The translations under genes and the position numbers were made by a program. This document shows, piece after piece, positions 1-8,535 of a DNA stretch of 64,000 bases (within the stretch, counting starts at the first letter, position 1; each line of letters starts with the position of its first letter). The notes below the pieces were generated by a model, which made no database searches, had not been told where the DNA came from, and worked only from the letters and a program-made list of their open reading frames with translations. Origin of the DNA: Dermatophilus congolensis (lineage in GTDB: Bacteria > Actinomycetota > Actinomycetes > Actinomycetales > Dermatophilaceae); the NCBI GenBank assembly GCA_030538115.1, contig JAUNUP010000014.1, forward strand, positions 31,761 to 95,760, written 5' to 3'.

Positions 1-1269
1 CCAGAGCGTGGTCATGAGGAACGCCGGGATCATGAGTGGCTGGGCCGGCGGCTGCAGGATGAGCATCGAGGTGGCGACCGCGAACGCGATCGAGGGCTCG
101 ACGGTCTTCACGTACGACACCACCACGAGAGCCGTGAGCAGCACGCCTGCGATGACTCCGTAGTCGAAGAGCACCTTGCCGATGGTCGGCACCATGAGCC
201 CACGCACACCGGATCCGTCGACGACGTGACGTGAGGAGCCCGCTCCGCCGCCGAAGACGACGACGGCCCATTGCTCGGTCCACTTGGGCCAGAGGTACAT
301 GTACGGCTCGACCGTGCGCAGCGCCGTCGAGGAGCGGGAGTTGCCGCCCTCGGAGAGCCGCGACAGGATGACCTGCCCGATCGCCGTGGGGATGACGACT
401 GCGGCGAGCACGAGGCCGGGCACGATGTACGGCTTGAGCAGACGCCACTGGCCGAGCACGACCATGGCCACGATGCCGATGAGCGCGACGAAGAAGCCCG
501 ACCCGGCGGCGGTGACGATCATGCCGCCGAGCAGCCACATCACCTTCCAGATCGGGGCCCGGACGATGAGCGCTGCGAGAACGATGAGGCCGAGGATGAA
601 CGACATGAACGACGGTTCGAGCGTGAACCAGCCGTTGGACTTGTACAGCCACGCGCCGTAGTACAGCGGGTACGCCGTGTTGAAGTCGGTGACCAGCATG
701 TTCGGCGGAAAGATCTCGGCGAGGAAGTCGCGGTAGGGCATCCCCACGAGCTGAACGGCGATGAACGCGATCGAAATGCCCGCGAACCACAGGCCGATCT
801 GCACGATCGCCTTCAGCGCCCGCTCGAAGGTGGCGCGGCTGCGATCGGCCATCATGAACGCCGCCGGCAGCCACGTCACCATCCACAATGCCCAGCTGTT
901 CAAGCTGACGAACGGGGCGTGGACGAAGAGGATCTGCGGAAGCGTCACCAGGGCCGCCACGCCTCCGGCGACGAGCCAGAGGATGAAGCGGCGGGGCTCG
1001 ATGACGATGATCGAGGTCTTCCAGGCGAGCAGCAGCCACACGCCGGTCAACGCGACCGATACCGAGATGTTGAGGTTCGGTATCGAGATGCGCATGAGGA
1101 AGAAGTTGGCGATGAAGAGCGCCGAGATCCAGAACACCGGGTCGAGGCGGCGGAGCGGGTAGACCGGCACCTCGTCAGCGGAGACGGGCAGCGCCCGGGC
1201 AGCGGCAGTGCCGTTGCCCGGGGCGCGGCCCGCGCGCTCAGTTGTCGACGACGATGTAAGTGCGGTCAC
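1..1269 (-). CDS. O-antigen polymerase/ligase-like membrane protein (partial)
   Basis: The reading frame on the minus strand stays open from a GTG at 1269 to the window edge, so the C-terminus is missing. The translation is a polytopic membrane protein: hydrophobic segments begin with DPVFWISALFIANFF and continue through at least nine stretches, separated by a long polar segment (GMPYRDFLAEIFPPNM, later SRLSEGGNSRSS). This layout, with a large periplasm-facing loop, fits the Wzy/O-antigen ligase superfamily, which polymerises or transfers undecaprenyl-linked repeat units outside the cytoplasmic membrane. The GTG start overlaps the end of the Wzz-like gene, so the two are probably cotranscribed. 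I see no unique motif separating polymerase from ligase; the assignment rests on topology and context. Confidence 0.7.
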   Translation of the reverse strand, partial: MTALTSSSTTERAGRAPGNGTAAARALPVSADEVPVYPLRRLDPVFWISALFIANFFLMRISIPNLNISVSVALTGVWLLLAWKTSIIVIEPRRFILWLVAGGVAALVTLPQILFVHAPFVSLNSWALWMVTWLPAAFMMADRSRATFERALKAIVQIGLWFAGISIAFIAVQLVGMPYRDFLAEIFPPNMLVTDFNTAYPLYYGAWLYKSNGWFTLEPSFMSFILGLIVLAALIVRAPIWKVMWLLGGMIVTAAGSGFFVALIGIVAMVVLGQWRLLKPYIVPGLVLAAVVIPTAIGQVILSRLSEGGNSRSSTALRTVEPYMYLWPKWTEQWAVVVFGGGAGSSRHVVDGSGVRGLMVPTIGKVLFDYGVIAGVLLTALVVVSYVKTVEPSIAFAVATSMLILQPPAQPLMIPAFLMTTLW

Positions 1270-2380
1270 CGAACTGTCCGGAGTACTCGTCGAGCCACTC
1301 GAAACGGGTCTTGTGCGGGCGCACCAGCACCAGCATCAGAGCCTCGGGGTCGCGTGCCACGCGCTTGACGATGGCGGTGGAGAGCCCCGTCTCGAGCACG
1401 GTTGCGGGGCCGCCCTTGACCGGCGCGGCCGACTGGGAGGCGCCGTACTTGGCGACGTTCTGCGTGACCACGATGTCGCGTCCCGCGGCCTTGAGGCCTT
1501 CGGCGACCGGGTCGATGAGGCTGCGGATCGCCGCGACAGGGGCGCGCACACCGGTGATGACCACACGCTGCGGAGTGGGCACCTCCATGCTCAGGACGGC
1601 AGGCACGTCGCGCGCCGGGATGAACTCGAGGTTCGGGTAGAGACGACGCATCTCGCCGAGCTTGCTCATGCGGCCACGGCGGCCACCGAAGAAGAGCGCG
1701 AGCGCGACACCGACGAGACCTGAGCCCACGGCTCCGAGCAGGATCAGCATGACGCGGGAGGTCGACGTGGCGGCCTGCGCGACGGCGGGCTGCAACACCG
1801 AGAGCTGCCGCGATTCGGCGAGCGTGTTCGACTGGTTGTCGGCCAGCGCGGCACCGAGCCGGCCCAGGCGCTGTGCCTCGGCGTTGCCGTCGGCGAGCTT
1901 CTGGCCGCGGATGATCTCGGCGGTGGAGGCGGTCAGCGTGCGGAGCTGGTTCGTCACTCGGTCCTGGCTCGCTGCGACACCGGCTGCAGCAACGGCGTTG
2001 GCGTCGCGCACGGCCTCGTCAGGGCTCGGGGCCGAGACCTCGACCTGCAGGATCAGCGACTCCGGCACCGTGGTGAGCTTGGTGCGCGACCGCAGGTCGA
2101 CCTCCGAGGCACCGACCTCGGTGGCGGCACGAGCGAACACCTCGGAGGTGTTCATCTCGGTGAGCGCGCTCTGGGCGGCCTGGTTGAGGCCGTCACCGTT
2201 GGAGGCGGTGGACTGCACTCGCAGCAGCGAGGTCACCGAACTCGGCGAACCGGCTCCGATGAGTCCTCCGATCACTGCGCCTACGAGCGCGAATGCGGCG
2301 GGTACCCACCACCAGCGCCGAAGGGTCTCGCCGAGCGAGCGTCCCCACGGGTCGACGTTTGTCAGGGCCGGACTGGCCAC
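1238..2380 (-). CDS. Wzz-like chain-length determinant protein
   Basis: About 380 residues. A first transmembrane segment (WWWVPAAFALVGAVIGGLIG) near the N-terminus and a second (VMLILLGAVGSGLVGVALALF) near residue 230 bracket a periplasmic, partly helical domain, the layout of Wzz/capsular polysaccharide co-polymerases. The C-terminal cytoplasmic part (~140 residues) resembles the Rossmann-like domain of Wzc/CpsD tyrosine kinases but I see no Walker A GKS/T, so it is probably a non-kinase regulator. I chose the GTG at 2380 because AGGGGG lies 6 nt upstream; ATG at 2386 or 2410 are alternatives. It lies just upstream of the Wzy-like gene and shares its strand, consistent with control of polymer length. 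Confidence 0.72.
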   Translation of the reverse strand: MASPALTNVDPWGRSLGETLRRWWWVPAAFALVGAVIGGLIGAGSPSSVTSLLRVQSTASNGDGLNQAAQSALTEMNTSEVFARAATEVGASEVDLRSRTKLTTVPESLILQVEVSAPSPDEAVRDANAVAAAGVAASQDRVTNQLRTLTASTAEIIRGQKLADGNAEAQRLGRLGAALADNQSNTLAESRQLSVLQPAVAQAATSTSRVMLILLGAVGSGLVGVALALFFGGRRGRMSKLGEMRRLYPNLEFIPARDVPAVLSMEVPTPQRVVITGVRAPVAAIRSLIDPVAEGLKAAGRDIVVTQNVAKYGASQSAAPVKGGPATVLETGLSTAIVKRVARDPEALMLVLVRPHKTRFEWLDEYSGQFGDRTYIVVDN

Positions 2381-2717
2381 GTGCATCCCCCTATCGGTTC
2401 CAGCTGTCATGTCGAGGGCGACCCCCTTCGCGAGTTTCCCCCAACGCGAAAGTGTCGCCGATGGTGGCAACGCACTGGCCCGACCTCACGGTTCCCGGGC
2501 GGATTGCGCACCGAATCGACACCGGCCACGATACCGGACTGTGACGCCCGTCCAATTATCCGTGGTTCACGCCGTTGAACGCATGAGGCGGATTGTCTTG
2601 CGACACAGTGACGCCGACACCAGGGGTCGCCCTTGCGCACCGTCACGCCGTGTCTACACGTATGCCGCCTACGCTGGGATGTAGGTATCGGCAATCACCC
2701 GAGATGAACGGCTCTAC
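2381..2717. other. intergenic region between divergent polysaccharide genes
   Basis: About 340 bp separate the leftward Wzz-like gene from the rightward glycosyltransferase. It must hold the promoters for both directions. I see no convincing dyad, RNA or conserved small ORF in it; short open frames here look like chance. Confidence 0.5.
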
Positions 2718-3917
2718 GTGCGCATTCTCCTCCTCGCGAACTCCTATCCGACGGCAGCGGTGCCGAGCGGGGCGCCGTACATGAGCGCGCGGTTGCGCAC
2801 TCTCCGTGCGCAATCCGGGGTCGACGTGCGTGCGCTCGCCTTGCGGCCCACATATTCGCCCGCCGCGCGGGTTGTGCGGGCGGTCGCGCGTGCCGCATCC
2901 GACGCCGCGCTCCGCCTCGCCCCCGACGCCGCTGCCGACGGGTGGCGGGAGGCGGCCGTGCGCTGGGATGCGAGCGACCTTGTCGCGGTGCGTCGCGGGC
3001 GGCGACCGGAGAGGGCGATCGCCCGGGCCACGCGGCAGGTAGTCGGCCAGGCCGCAGGCGAATTCGACATCGTGCACGCACACGGCATGTATGCGTTGCC
3101 GGCAGGTGAAGTGGCGCGGCGGGTGGCCGCGCAGCGGGGTGTGCCGTTCGTCGTCTCGATGCATGGCAGCGACGTGGAGGAGGCGATGGCGGCGCAGCCC
3201 GCCCTCGCCGCCGCGACGCTGCGGGACGCGGCAGCGACGACGTATGTCTCGGAGGCGTTGCGGCAGCGCGCGCTGTCGCTCGGCGCCCCGCAGGCGGCCA
3301 GCCATGTCATCCCCAACGGCGTCGACGCGGCCTGCTTCGCCGCTGGCCGGCGACCACACGACCTCCCGGATCGGACCGGCCACAGCAACGAACCCGTGCT
3401 GCTGTTCGTCGGAAACCTCCTGCCGGTCAAGGGAGCCGACCGGCTGGCCGACATCGTCGACGAGGTTGCGAGGCAGCGACCTGGGGTGCGCCTCGTGGTC
3501 GCGGGCGACGGCCCCGAACGCGCGCGACTCGCGGAACGTCTTGGTTTCCGAGTCGACCTGCGCGGACGTGTCAGCCCCGATGAGGTCGCCCGCCTCATGG
3601 CCGAGGCCGACGCGCTGATCGTCCCGAGCCGCCGCGAGGGCTGGGGGTGCGTCGTCACCGAGAGCTACAGCGTCGGAACTCCGGTGATCGCGTCTGCCGT
3701 GGGCGGGTTGCCCGAATCGGTGCTCGGTCCGGAGGCGCTCGTGGCGCAGGAGCCCGAGGGCGACCTCCCGGGCCGTTTCGCGCAGCGGGTTATCGAGGTG
3801 CTCGACAACCCTCCGCGCGCCGACGAGATGGCCGCGCACGTGGCCGGGGCTTCGTGGGAGGCGGTGGTCGAGCGCGAACTGGCCGTGCTGCGCGAAGCCG
3901 TCGCCCGGCGGGCATGA
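2718..3917 (+). CDS. glycosyltransferase family 4
   Basis: A 399-residue GT-B glycosyltransferase starting at GTG (VRILLLANSYPT). The N-terminal Rossmann domain contains the acceptor-side HAHGMYALPAGE motif. The C-terminal donor-binding domain starts with LLFVGNLLPVKGADRL (about residue 230) and carries the GT4 E-x7-E motif in EGWGCVVTE. Retaining enzymes of this family transfer a nucleotide-activated sugar to a lipid-linked oligosaccharide on the cytoplasmic membrane face. The stop overlaps the start of the flippase gene (ATGA), so the two form an operon. Donor and acceptor cannot be read from sequence. Confidence 0.85.
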   Translation: MRILLLANSYPTAAVPSGAPYMSARLRTLRAQSGVDVRALALRPTYSPAARVVRAVARAASDAALRLAPDAAADGWREAAVRWDASDLVAVRRGRRPERAIARATRQVVGQAAGEFDIVHAHGMYALPAGEVARRVAAQRGVPFVVSMHGSDVEEAMAAQPALAAATLRDAAATTYVSEALRQRALSLGAPQAASHVIPNGVDAACFAAGRRPHDLPDRTGHSNEPVLLFVGNLLPVKGADRLADIVDEVARQRPGVRLVVAGDGPERARLAERLGFRVDLRGRVSPDEVARLMAEADALIVPSRREGWGCVVTESYSVGTPVIASAVGGLPESVLGPEALVAQEPEGDLPGRFAQRVIEVLDNPPRADEMAAHVAGASWEAVVERELAVLREAVARRA

Positions 3918-5488
3918 GCTCGCGCGGCGAGCTGGTGCGGCCACTCGACCTGCACCGCAGATCTGAGGGGTCGCTCGGCAGGCGGGGTGCCACGAGTTTC
4001 GTCGGGCTCGCCTTTCAAGGGCTGTTGCGGCTCGCCGTCAACGTGGTGGTCGGGCGGCTTGCGGGAGCCGCGGTGCTCGGCATCGTCGCTGCCGGCCAGG
4101 CGACGGCGCAATTCCTCATCCTGCTGTGGCCGACGACGGGCGGGCAGGCCGCCTCCCGCTTTCTCGCTCGCGCGCGCGGGCGAGGCGATGCGTCCGAGAT
4201 CGACGCCGTGGCACGGCACCTCGGCCGGGCGGTGCTGTTGGCGACGCTGCTGCTCGCCGGCCTCAGCGTGCCCATCTCGATGGCGCGCGGCGTGCCTCCG
4301 GTAGGGGCGGCCTGTATCGCCGCGCTGCTCGTCGGACTGGCCGGGCAGCAATACACGCGGGGCGTGCATTACGGAGTCGGAGCGGTCACTCGTGTGGTCG
4401 TGCTCGACATCGGGTTCTCGCTGCTCGGGCTCGCGGGAGTAGTGGCGGCGCTGCTGGCGGGCGTGCGCGATCTGCGGCTCCTGCTGCCGCTGGCCGCGGC
4501 GTTCGGGCTGCTCACGCTGGCCTGTTGGCCGTGGGGCGCGGGGCGCGGATCACGGGCATCCCACGGATCACGCGGATCACGCGTGTCACACGGAGGCAGT
4601 GGCGGATCCGCTGCCCCCGCGGACCGAGCGGCCCGCCGGACGCTGGCGCGCGAGATCGACACGTTCGTGTTCTTCGGCTCGCTCGGCACGATCGCGTCGG
4701 CCGGGCTCGTGCAGCTCTCGGTGATCGTCGCCTCCCGCCTCGGCGACGCCCAGGCCGGCGCGTACTCGGCCGCGTCGAACCTCGCCATACCGCTGACGCT
4801 GCTCTCGGGCGCCCTGTCTCTCGTGCTCTACCCGAGCATGTCGGAGGCGTTCGGCCGCGGCGACGAACAGGCCGTACGTCGCCAACTCGACCGCGGCGTA
4901 CGCGGACTCGTCTTTCTCGTCGTACCGATCGTCGCCGTGGCAGCGCTGCTTGCACCCGAGATCGTCCGGCTGCTGTATGGCCCCGGCTTCGCCTCCAGCG
5001 CACGTCTGCTCGTCGTGCTGCTGCTGGCGGTGCTGGTCTCGATGGTCGCTGTGCCCTGCGTCAACGCGACGACGAGCGGGCACGCCCGCGGCATCGTCGA
5101 GATGAGCGTCGCCAGCCTCGTCGGGCTCGCGGTTGCGGCCGTCATGTGGTGGTTCTTGCTCACCGGAGCGGGCACGGGCTTGTTCAGCGACGTCATGACC
5201 GACGACGGCGGGGGCGAGGTGCTGGGCGTGGCCTTCGGGTACCTCGCGGGAGTCACCGTGACCGGCGGGTACGCCTTCGCGAGGTCGTGGCGGGCCTGGC
5301 GGATGTCGTGGTGGGTCCTGCTTCTCGCGCTCGCCGTCGGTGTCGCGGCCATCCTCGTGGCGGTGACGGTCACCGCGGGTTCGCCCGGGTGGGCGCGCGG
5401 CGTTCTCGCCTGCGCGATGGCCGGAGTCTGGGCGCTCGCGCTGCCCGGTGAGCGGCGTGCCTGGGCGGCGCGCCTGCGTCAGCGCTGA
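3914..5488 (+). CDS. Wzx-like polysaccharide flippase
   Basis: About 524 residues with some 12-14 hydrophobic segments, typical of MATE-like polysaccharide exporters (Wzx/RfbX/MviN-like) that flip undecaprenyl-linked repeat units across the membrane. The ATG at 3914 overlaps the upstream glycosyltransferase stop by ATGA, which supports this start over the in-frame codons further upstream. Near residue 215 there is a low-complexity Gly/Ser/Arg/His stretch encoded by imperfect repeats of CGGATCACG, probably an extended cytoplasmic loop. The last 10 bp overlap the convergent glycosyltransferase gene. Confidence 0.82.
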   Translation: MSSRGELVRPLDLHRRSEGSLGRRGATSFVGLAFQGLLRLAVNVVVGRLAGAAVLGIVAAGQATAQFLILLWPTTGGQAASRFLARARGRGDASEIDAVARHLGRAVLLATLLLAGLSVPISMARGVPPVGAACIAALLVGLAGQQYTRGVHYGVGAVTRVVVLDIGFSLLGLAGVVAALLAGVRDLRLLLPLAAAFGLLTLACWPWGAGRGSRASHGSRGSRVSHGGSGGSAAPADRAARRTLAREIDTFVFFGSLGTIASAGLVQLSVIVASRLGDAQAGAYSAASNLAIPLTLLSGALSLVLYPSMSEAFGRGDEQAVRRQLDRGVRGLVFLVVPIVAVAALLAPEIVRLLYGPGFASSARLLVVLLLAVLVSMVAVPCVNATTSGHARGIVEMSVASLVGLAVAAVMWWFLLTGAGTGLFSDVMTDDGGGEVLGVAFGYLAGVTVTGGYAFARSWRAWRMSWWVLLLALAVGVAAILVAVTVTAGSPGWARGVLACAMAGVWALALPGERRAWAARLRQR

Positions 5489-6726
5489 GGCAGGTCGATC
5501 AGGTCGAAGACGGACTCGGTCGGTCGGCTCGACCTCCACGCGTCGTACGTGTCAGCAGCGGCCTCGCGGCTGCGAGCCCAGGCTTGGGGGCCGTCCGCGG
5601 CGAAGTCGTCGATGGCGCGGGCCCAGTCGGCCGGGGCCCGGGAGCCGACCGTGCGTCCGCCTCCGATGTGCGCTGCCTCGGTCCAGGGAGTCGCGCGGGC
5701 CGTCACCATCACGGGGCAGCCGTTGGCCAGTGATTCTGCGATCGAGTGCCCGAAATTCTCGCCGGCAGTGGGAAACACGAAGACGTCGTGGGTGCGGAAC
5801 ATCTCGTCGACGCGGTCGTGCTCGACCGGACCGACGAAGCTCACGGCATGACCGGCGCGCTTGGCTGCTTCGCCCAGTTCACGCAGGTGGGCGAGGTGGT
5901 CCGCCTCTGCGGCGGAGCCCGCGATGGTCACCTCGACGGGTGCGTTCACGTCTCGCAGCGCGCTCAACAGCACGTCTACGCCCTTCTTCGGGGAGAGTCG
6001 CCCGAGGTACAACACCCGCAGCGCCCGTGGCGCCGACAGCTCCTGCGTCGCCGGTTCAGCGTTGGGAGTCCTGTCGGTGTGGGTTCCGGCTTCTGCGGAG
6101 CGCCAGGCCCGGGGCGGGAGTTCGGTCTCGTTCTCGCGCACCACGACTCGAGCATCCGGAAGTATGGCGTGGATCTCCGCGGCCTCGAGGTCGGTAGAGG
6201 CGTGCCAGACCACTCCCCGAAACAGCCCCAGCATCCGAGCCTGGGCGAGAAAGGCCTGCTTCTTGCGCCACTTGATCTCCAGTGCGCCGGGGCTGAACTC
6301 ACCCCGAGGAGCGATGACCACCTGCCCGAGCCGCAGCCGACCGAGGCGTCGGAGCGTGAGGGGCGCGATCGTCCACAAGGGAGGGAAGACACCGTTGAGG
6401 TAGGTGATGTCAGGTCCGCGCGATCCGGCGGCCGAACGCCACGCCGCCGAAAAGGCATTGCGGGCGCGTCGGTCGCGCAGCTCTGACGCCCCCCGGATAG
6501 GGACGTACTGCACGAGGGCGCGGCCGACCGGCACCCAGTCACCGCGCCGGGCGTCCTCCGACAAGGGCAGCGGGGTGGCCTCGCCCCAGTCGAACGCGCT
6601 GGTCAACACACAGAAGTCGTGCCGGTCGCCGTGTTGCTCGACCATGGCGGCGAGTGAGCGGATCGGCCCGCCCCCGCGCCAGGCGGGCAGGTAGAAGGGG
6701 GTGACGACGAGGATCCGCTGCGTCAC
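5479..6726 (-). CDS. glycosyltransferase family 4
   Basis: About 415 residues, starting at GTG in a GTGA overlap with the upstream CapG stop. The N-terminus (VTQRILVVTPFYLPAWRGGG) has the glycine-rich loop typical of GT-B enzymes; the donor domain begins at RVLYLGRLSPKKGVDVLL and contains ENFGHSIAE, matching the E-x7-E motif. A short Thr/Asn/Pro-rich linker (AEAGTHTDRTPNAEPATQE) separates the two lobes and is longer than usual. Context beside the UDP-L-FucNAc genes suggests it builds the same repeat unit; its sugar is unknown. Confidence 0.83.
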   Translation of the reverse strand: MTQRILVVTPFYLPAWRGGGPIRSLAAMVEQHGDRHDFCVLTSAFDWGEATPLPLSEDARRGDWVPVGRALVQYVPIRGASELRDRRARNAFSAAWRSAAGSRGPDITYLNGVFPPLWTIAPLTLRRLGRLRLGQVVIAPRGEFSPGALEIKWRKKQAFLAQARMLGLFRGVVWHASTDLEAAEIHAILPDARVVVRENETELPPRAWRSAEAGTHTDRTPNAEPATQELSAPRALRVLYLGRLSPKKGVDVLLSALRDVNAPVEVTIAGSAAEADHLAHLRELGEAAKRAGHAVSFVGPVEHDRVDEMFRTHDVFVFPTAGENFGHSIAESLANGCPVMVTARATPWTEAAHIGGGRTVGSRAPADWARAIDDFAADGPQAWARSREAAADTYDAWRSSRPTESVFDLIDLPQR

Positions 6727-7871
6727 AGCGGGCGCTCCCGCAGGCCGCTCCACTGTTCGTGCCGCCGGTGGGTCGAGAGGATGTACCGCACGGCCCGCTC
6801 CGAGCAGTTGTCGATGTCGTAGTCGGCGGGCACCTGGGCGCGGCGTCCGGAGGCGTGCACGCGCATGACGTCGCGCGCCGCTTCGACGACGTTGCCCGGG
6901 TCAAGGCCGGTCATGACGATCGAGCCCGTATCGAGGGCCTCGGGCCGTTCGATCGAATCGCGCAAGGTGACGGCTGGAAAGCCCAGCAGCGACGACTCCT
7001 CGCTGATCGTTCCGGAGTCGGAGAGCACGCACGCCGCGTCGAGCTGCAGCCGCACGTAGTCGATGAACCCGAGCGGAGGGTGAAACGTGAGCCCGGTGAG
7101 GTCGCGGTGCGCGGCCCCTGGCCGGTCGACGAGCCGGTCGAGGCGCTTGCGCGTGCGGGGGTGCGTGGAGACGAGCACCGGCATGTCGAAGGCGTCGCGG
7201 GCCATGATGAGGCAGTCGAGCAGAGCGCCCAGCCGCATCGGATCGTCGACGTTCTCCTCCCGGTGCGCACTGACCAGCAGATATCCGCGCGGAGTGAGTC
7301 CGAGGTCCGAGGTCGCTGTGCTCGCCTCGAAGGCGTCGCGGTGGTGGTCGAGCACCTCCTTCATCGGTGACCCGGTGAGCAGGATCCGGCGCGGCGCCAG
7401 CCCCTCGGCGAGCAGGTTGCGGCGGGCATGTTCGGTGTAGACGAGGTTGTAGTCGGCGACGTGGTCGACGAGGCGCCGGTTCGTCTCCTCGGGCACGTTC
7501 TCGTCGAAACAGCGGTTGCCGGCCTCCATGTGATACACGGGGATTCGCATGCGCTTGGCGATGATCGCGGCGATCGAGCTGTTCGTGTCGCCGAGAATCA
7601 GCACCGCATCGGGCCGCTCGGCTAGCAGCACCTGCTCGACCTTGATGAGGGTCTCGCCGAGCAGCCTGCCCAGGCTGGAGGTGTCGGCGGCGAGAAAATG
7701 GTCGGGCTTACGGATGCCGAGCTGGTCGAAGAAGATGCCGTTGAGCTCGTAGTCGTAGTTCTGGCCGGTGTGTACGAGCACGTGGTTGACGGTGTCGTCG
7801 AGGCGGGCCATCACCCGCGAGAGGCGGATGATCTCGGGCCGTGTGCCGACGATCGTCATGACGGTGGTCAT
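6723..7871 (-). CDS. capG: UDP-sugar 2-epimerase, CapG/FnlC-like (UDP-L-FucNAc synthesis)
   Basis: A 382-residue non-hydrolysing UDP-GlcNAc 2-epimerase family protein: MTIVGTRPEIIRLSRV at the N-terminus, HTGQNYDYELNGIFF, HMEAGNRCFDENVPEETNR and SDSGTISEESSLLGFP in the UDP-binding C-terminal half. In the known CapE/CapF/CapG pathway the last step converts UDP-2-acetamido-2,6-dideoxy-L-talose to UDP-L-FucNAc by C2 epimerisation. Presence of capF and capE on the same strand immediately upstream makes this function more likely than the housekeeping UDP-GlcNAc/UDP-ManNAc epimerase (WecB/MnaA), which is the main alternative. Confidence 0.85.
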   Translation of the reverse strand: MTTVMTIVGTRPEIIRLSRVMARLDDTVNHVLVHTGQNYDYELNGIFFDQLGIRKPDHFLAADTSSLGRLLGETLIKVEQVLLAERPDAVLILGDTNSSIAAIIAKRMRIPVYHMEAGNRCFDENVPEETNRRLVDHVADYNLVYTEHARRNLLAEGLAPRRILLTGSPMKEVLDHHRDAFEASTATSDLGLTPRGYLLVSAHREENVDDPMRLGALLDCLIMARDAFDMPVLVSTHPRTRKRLDRLVDRPGAAHRDLTGLTFHPPLGFIDYVRLQLDAACVLSDSGTISEESSLLGFPAVTLRDSIERPEALDTGSIVMTGLDPGNVVEAARDVMRVHASGRRAQVPADYDIDNCSERAVRYILSTHRRHEQWSGLRERPL

Positions 7872-7874
7872 CTA

Positions 7875-8534
7875 CTACTCCTGCGATTCACGTTCCGGTT
7901 CAGTCGTCACTCCTGGGCCAGACGCCAATTGCTTGACGTACCGGTACATGTGCCGCCCTGTGGCCGTGTGGTATTCGGCGTCGATGGTCCAGCCGTTGCG
8001 CTGGTGGTGGCGGTTGACGGAGTCGTTGTCGTCGGCGTCGGTCGTCAGATAGGCGCGAGTTGCGCCGCGGGCGGCGGCCCCGTCGCTCCACGCCTGCGAG
8101 AGCCGGCCTCCGACGCCGCGGCTACTCGTGTTCGGGTCGACGCACATGGAGGCGAACAGCGCGCCGCTGCTGCCTTCGGGGGCGTCGCCGCGGTAGCGCA
8201 CCGCGGCGAGCAGCCGGGGAGCGACGACCCGGGGGTGCGTGATCGCGGCTCTGGCGCCGGCCAGCGCGAACGCGAGGCCACGCCTGCGCAGCAGACGCCC
8301 GTAGAAACCTGCGGGCTCGACCGTGCCGACCGCGCACCCGATGGGCCGCCCGCTCGCGGCGTCGCGGGCGACGATCGCCACCGACGACGGGTCAGTCAGG
8401 TAGCCGCGGTAGAACTCGCGCAGAAACGGGGGGCCCAGGCTCGCAAGGAAGAAGCCCTGGAAGGCGCGTTCGTGGATGCGGGCCAGCTCGGCCACGTCGG
8501 TCGACCGCATCTCGGTGAGAACCACGTCGCTCAT
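7875..8534 (-). CDS. GNAT-family N-acetyltransferase
   Basis: A 219-residue protein with the GNAT fold: an N-terminal acceptor part (DVAELARIHERAFQGFF) and an acetyl-CoA binding motif A in FASMCVDPNTSSRGVGGRLS, followed by RAYLTTDADDNDSVNRHH and NGW, typical of the C-terminal strand. It sits between capF and capG with gaps of 1 and 3 bp, so it is translated with them. Context suggests it acetylates an amino sugar nucleotide, as PseH (also a GNAT) does on a 4-amino sugar. No acceptor-specific residue is recognisable. Confidence 0.78.
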   Translation of the reverse strand: MSDVVLTEMRSTDVAELARIHERAFQGFFLASLGPPFLREFYRGYLTDPSSVAIVARDAASGRPIGCAVGTVEPAGFYGRLLRRRGLAFALAGARAAITHPRVVAPRLLAAVRYRGDAPEGSSGALFASMCVDPNTSSRGVGGRLSQAWSDGAAARGATRAYLTTDADDNDSVNRHHQRNGWTIDAEYHTATGRHMYRYVKQLASGPGVTTEPERESQE

Positions 8535-8535
8535 G

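Noticed and set aside
2643..3944. Long open frame on the minus strand opposite the GT4 glycosyltransferase
   Set aside because: High-GC shadow of the coding frame: translation is Arg/His/Pro-rich and has no recognisable domain, whereas the plus-strand frame is a clear GT4 enzyme.
4545..4600. Tandem CGGATCACG-like repeats
   Set aside because: They lie inside the flippase gene, stay in frame and encode a Gly/Ser/His loop; no independent element.
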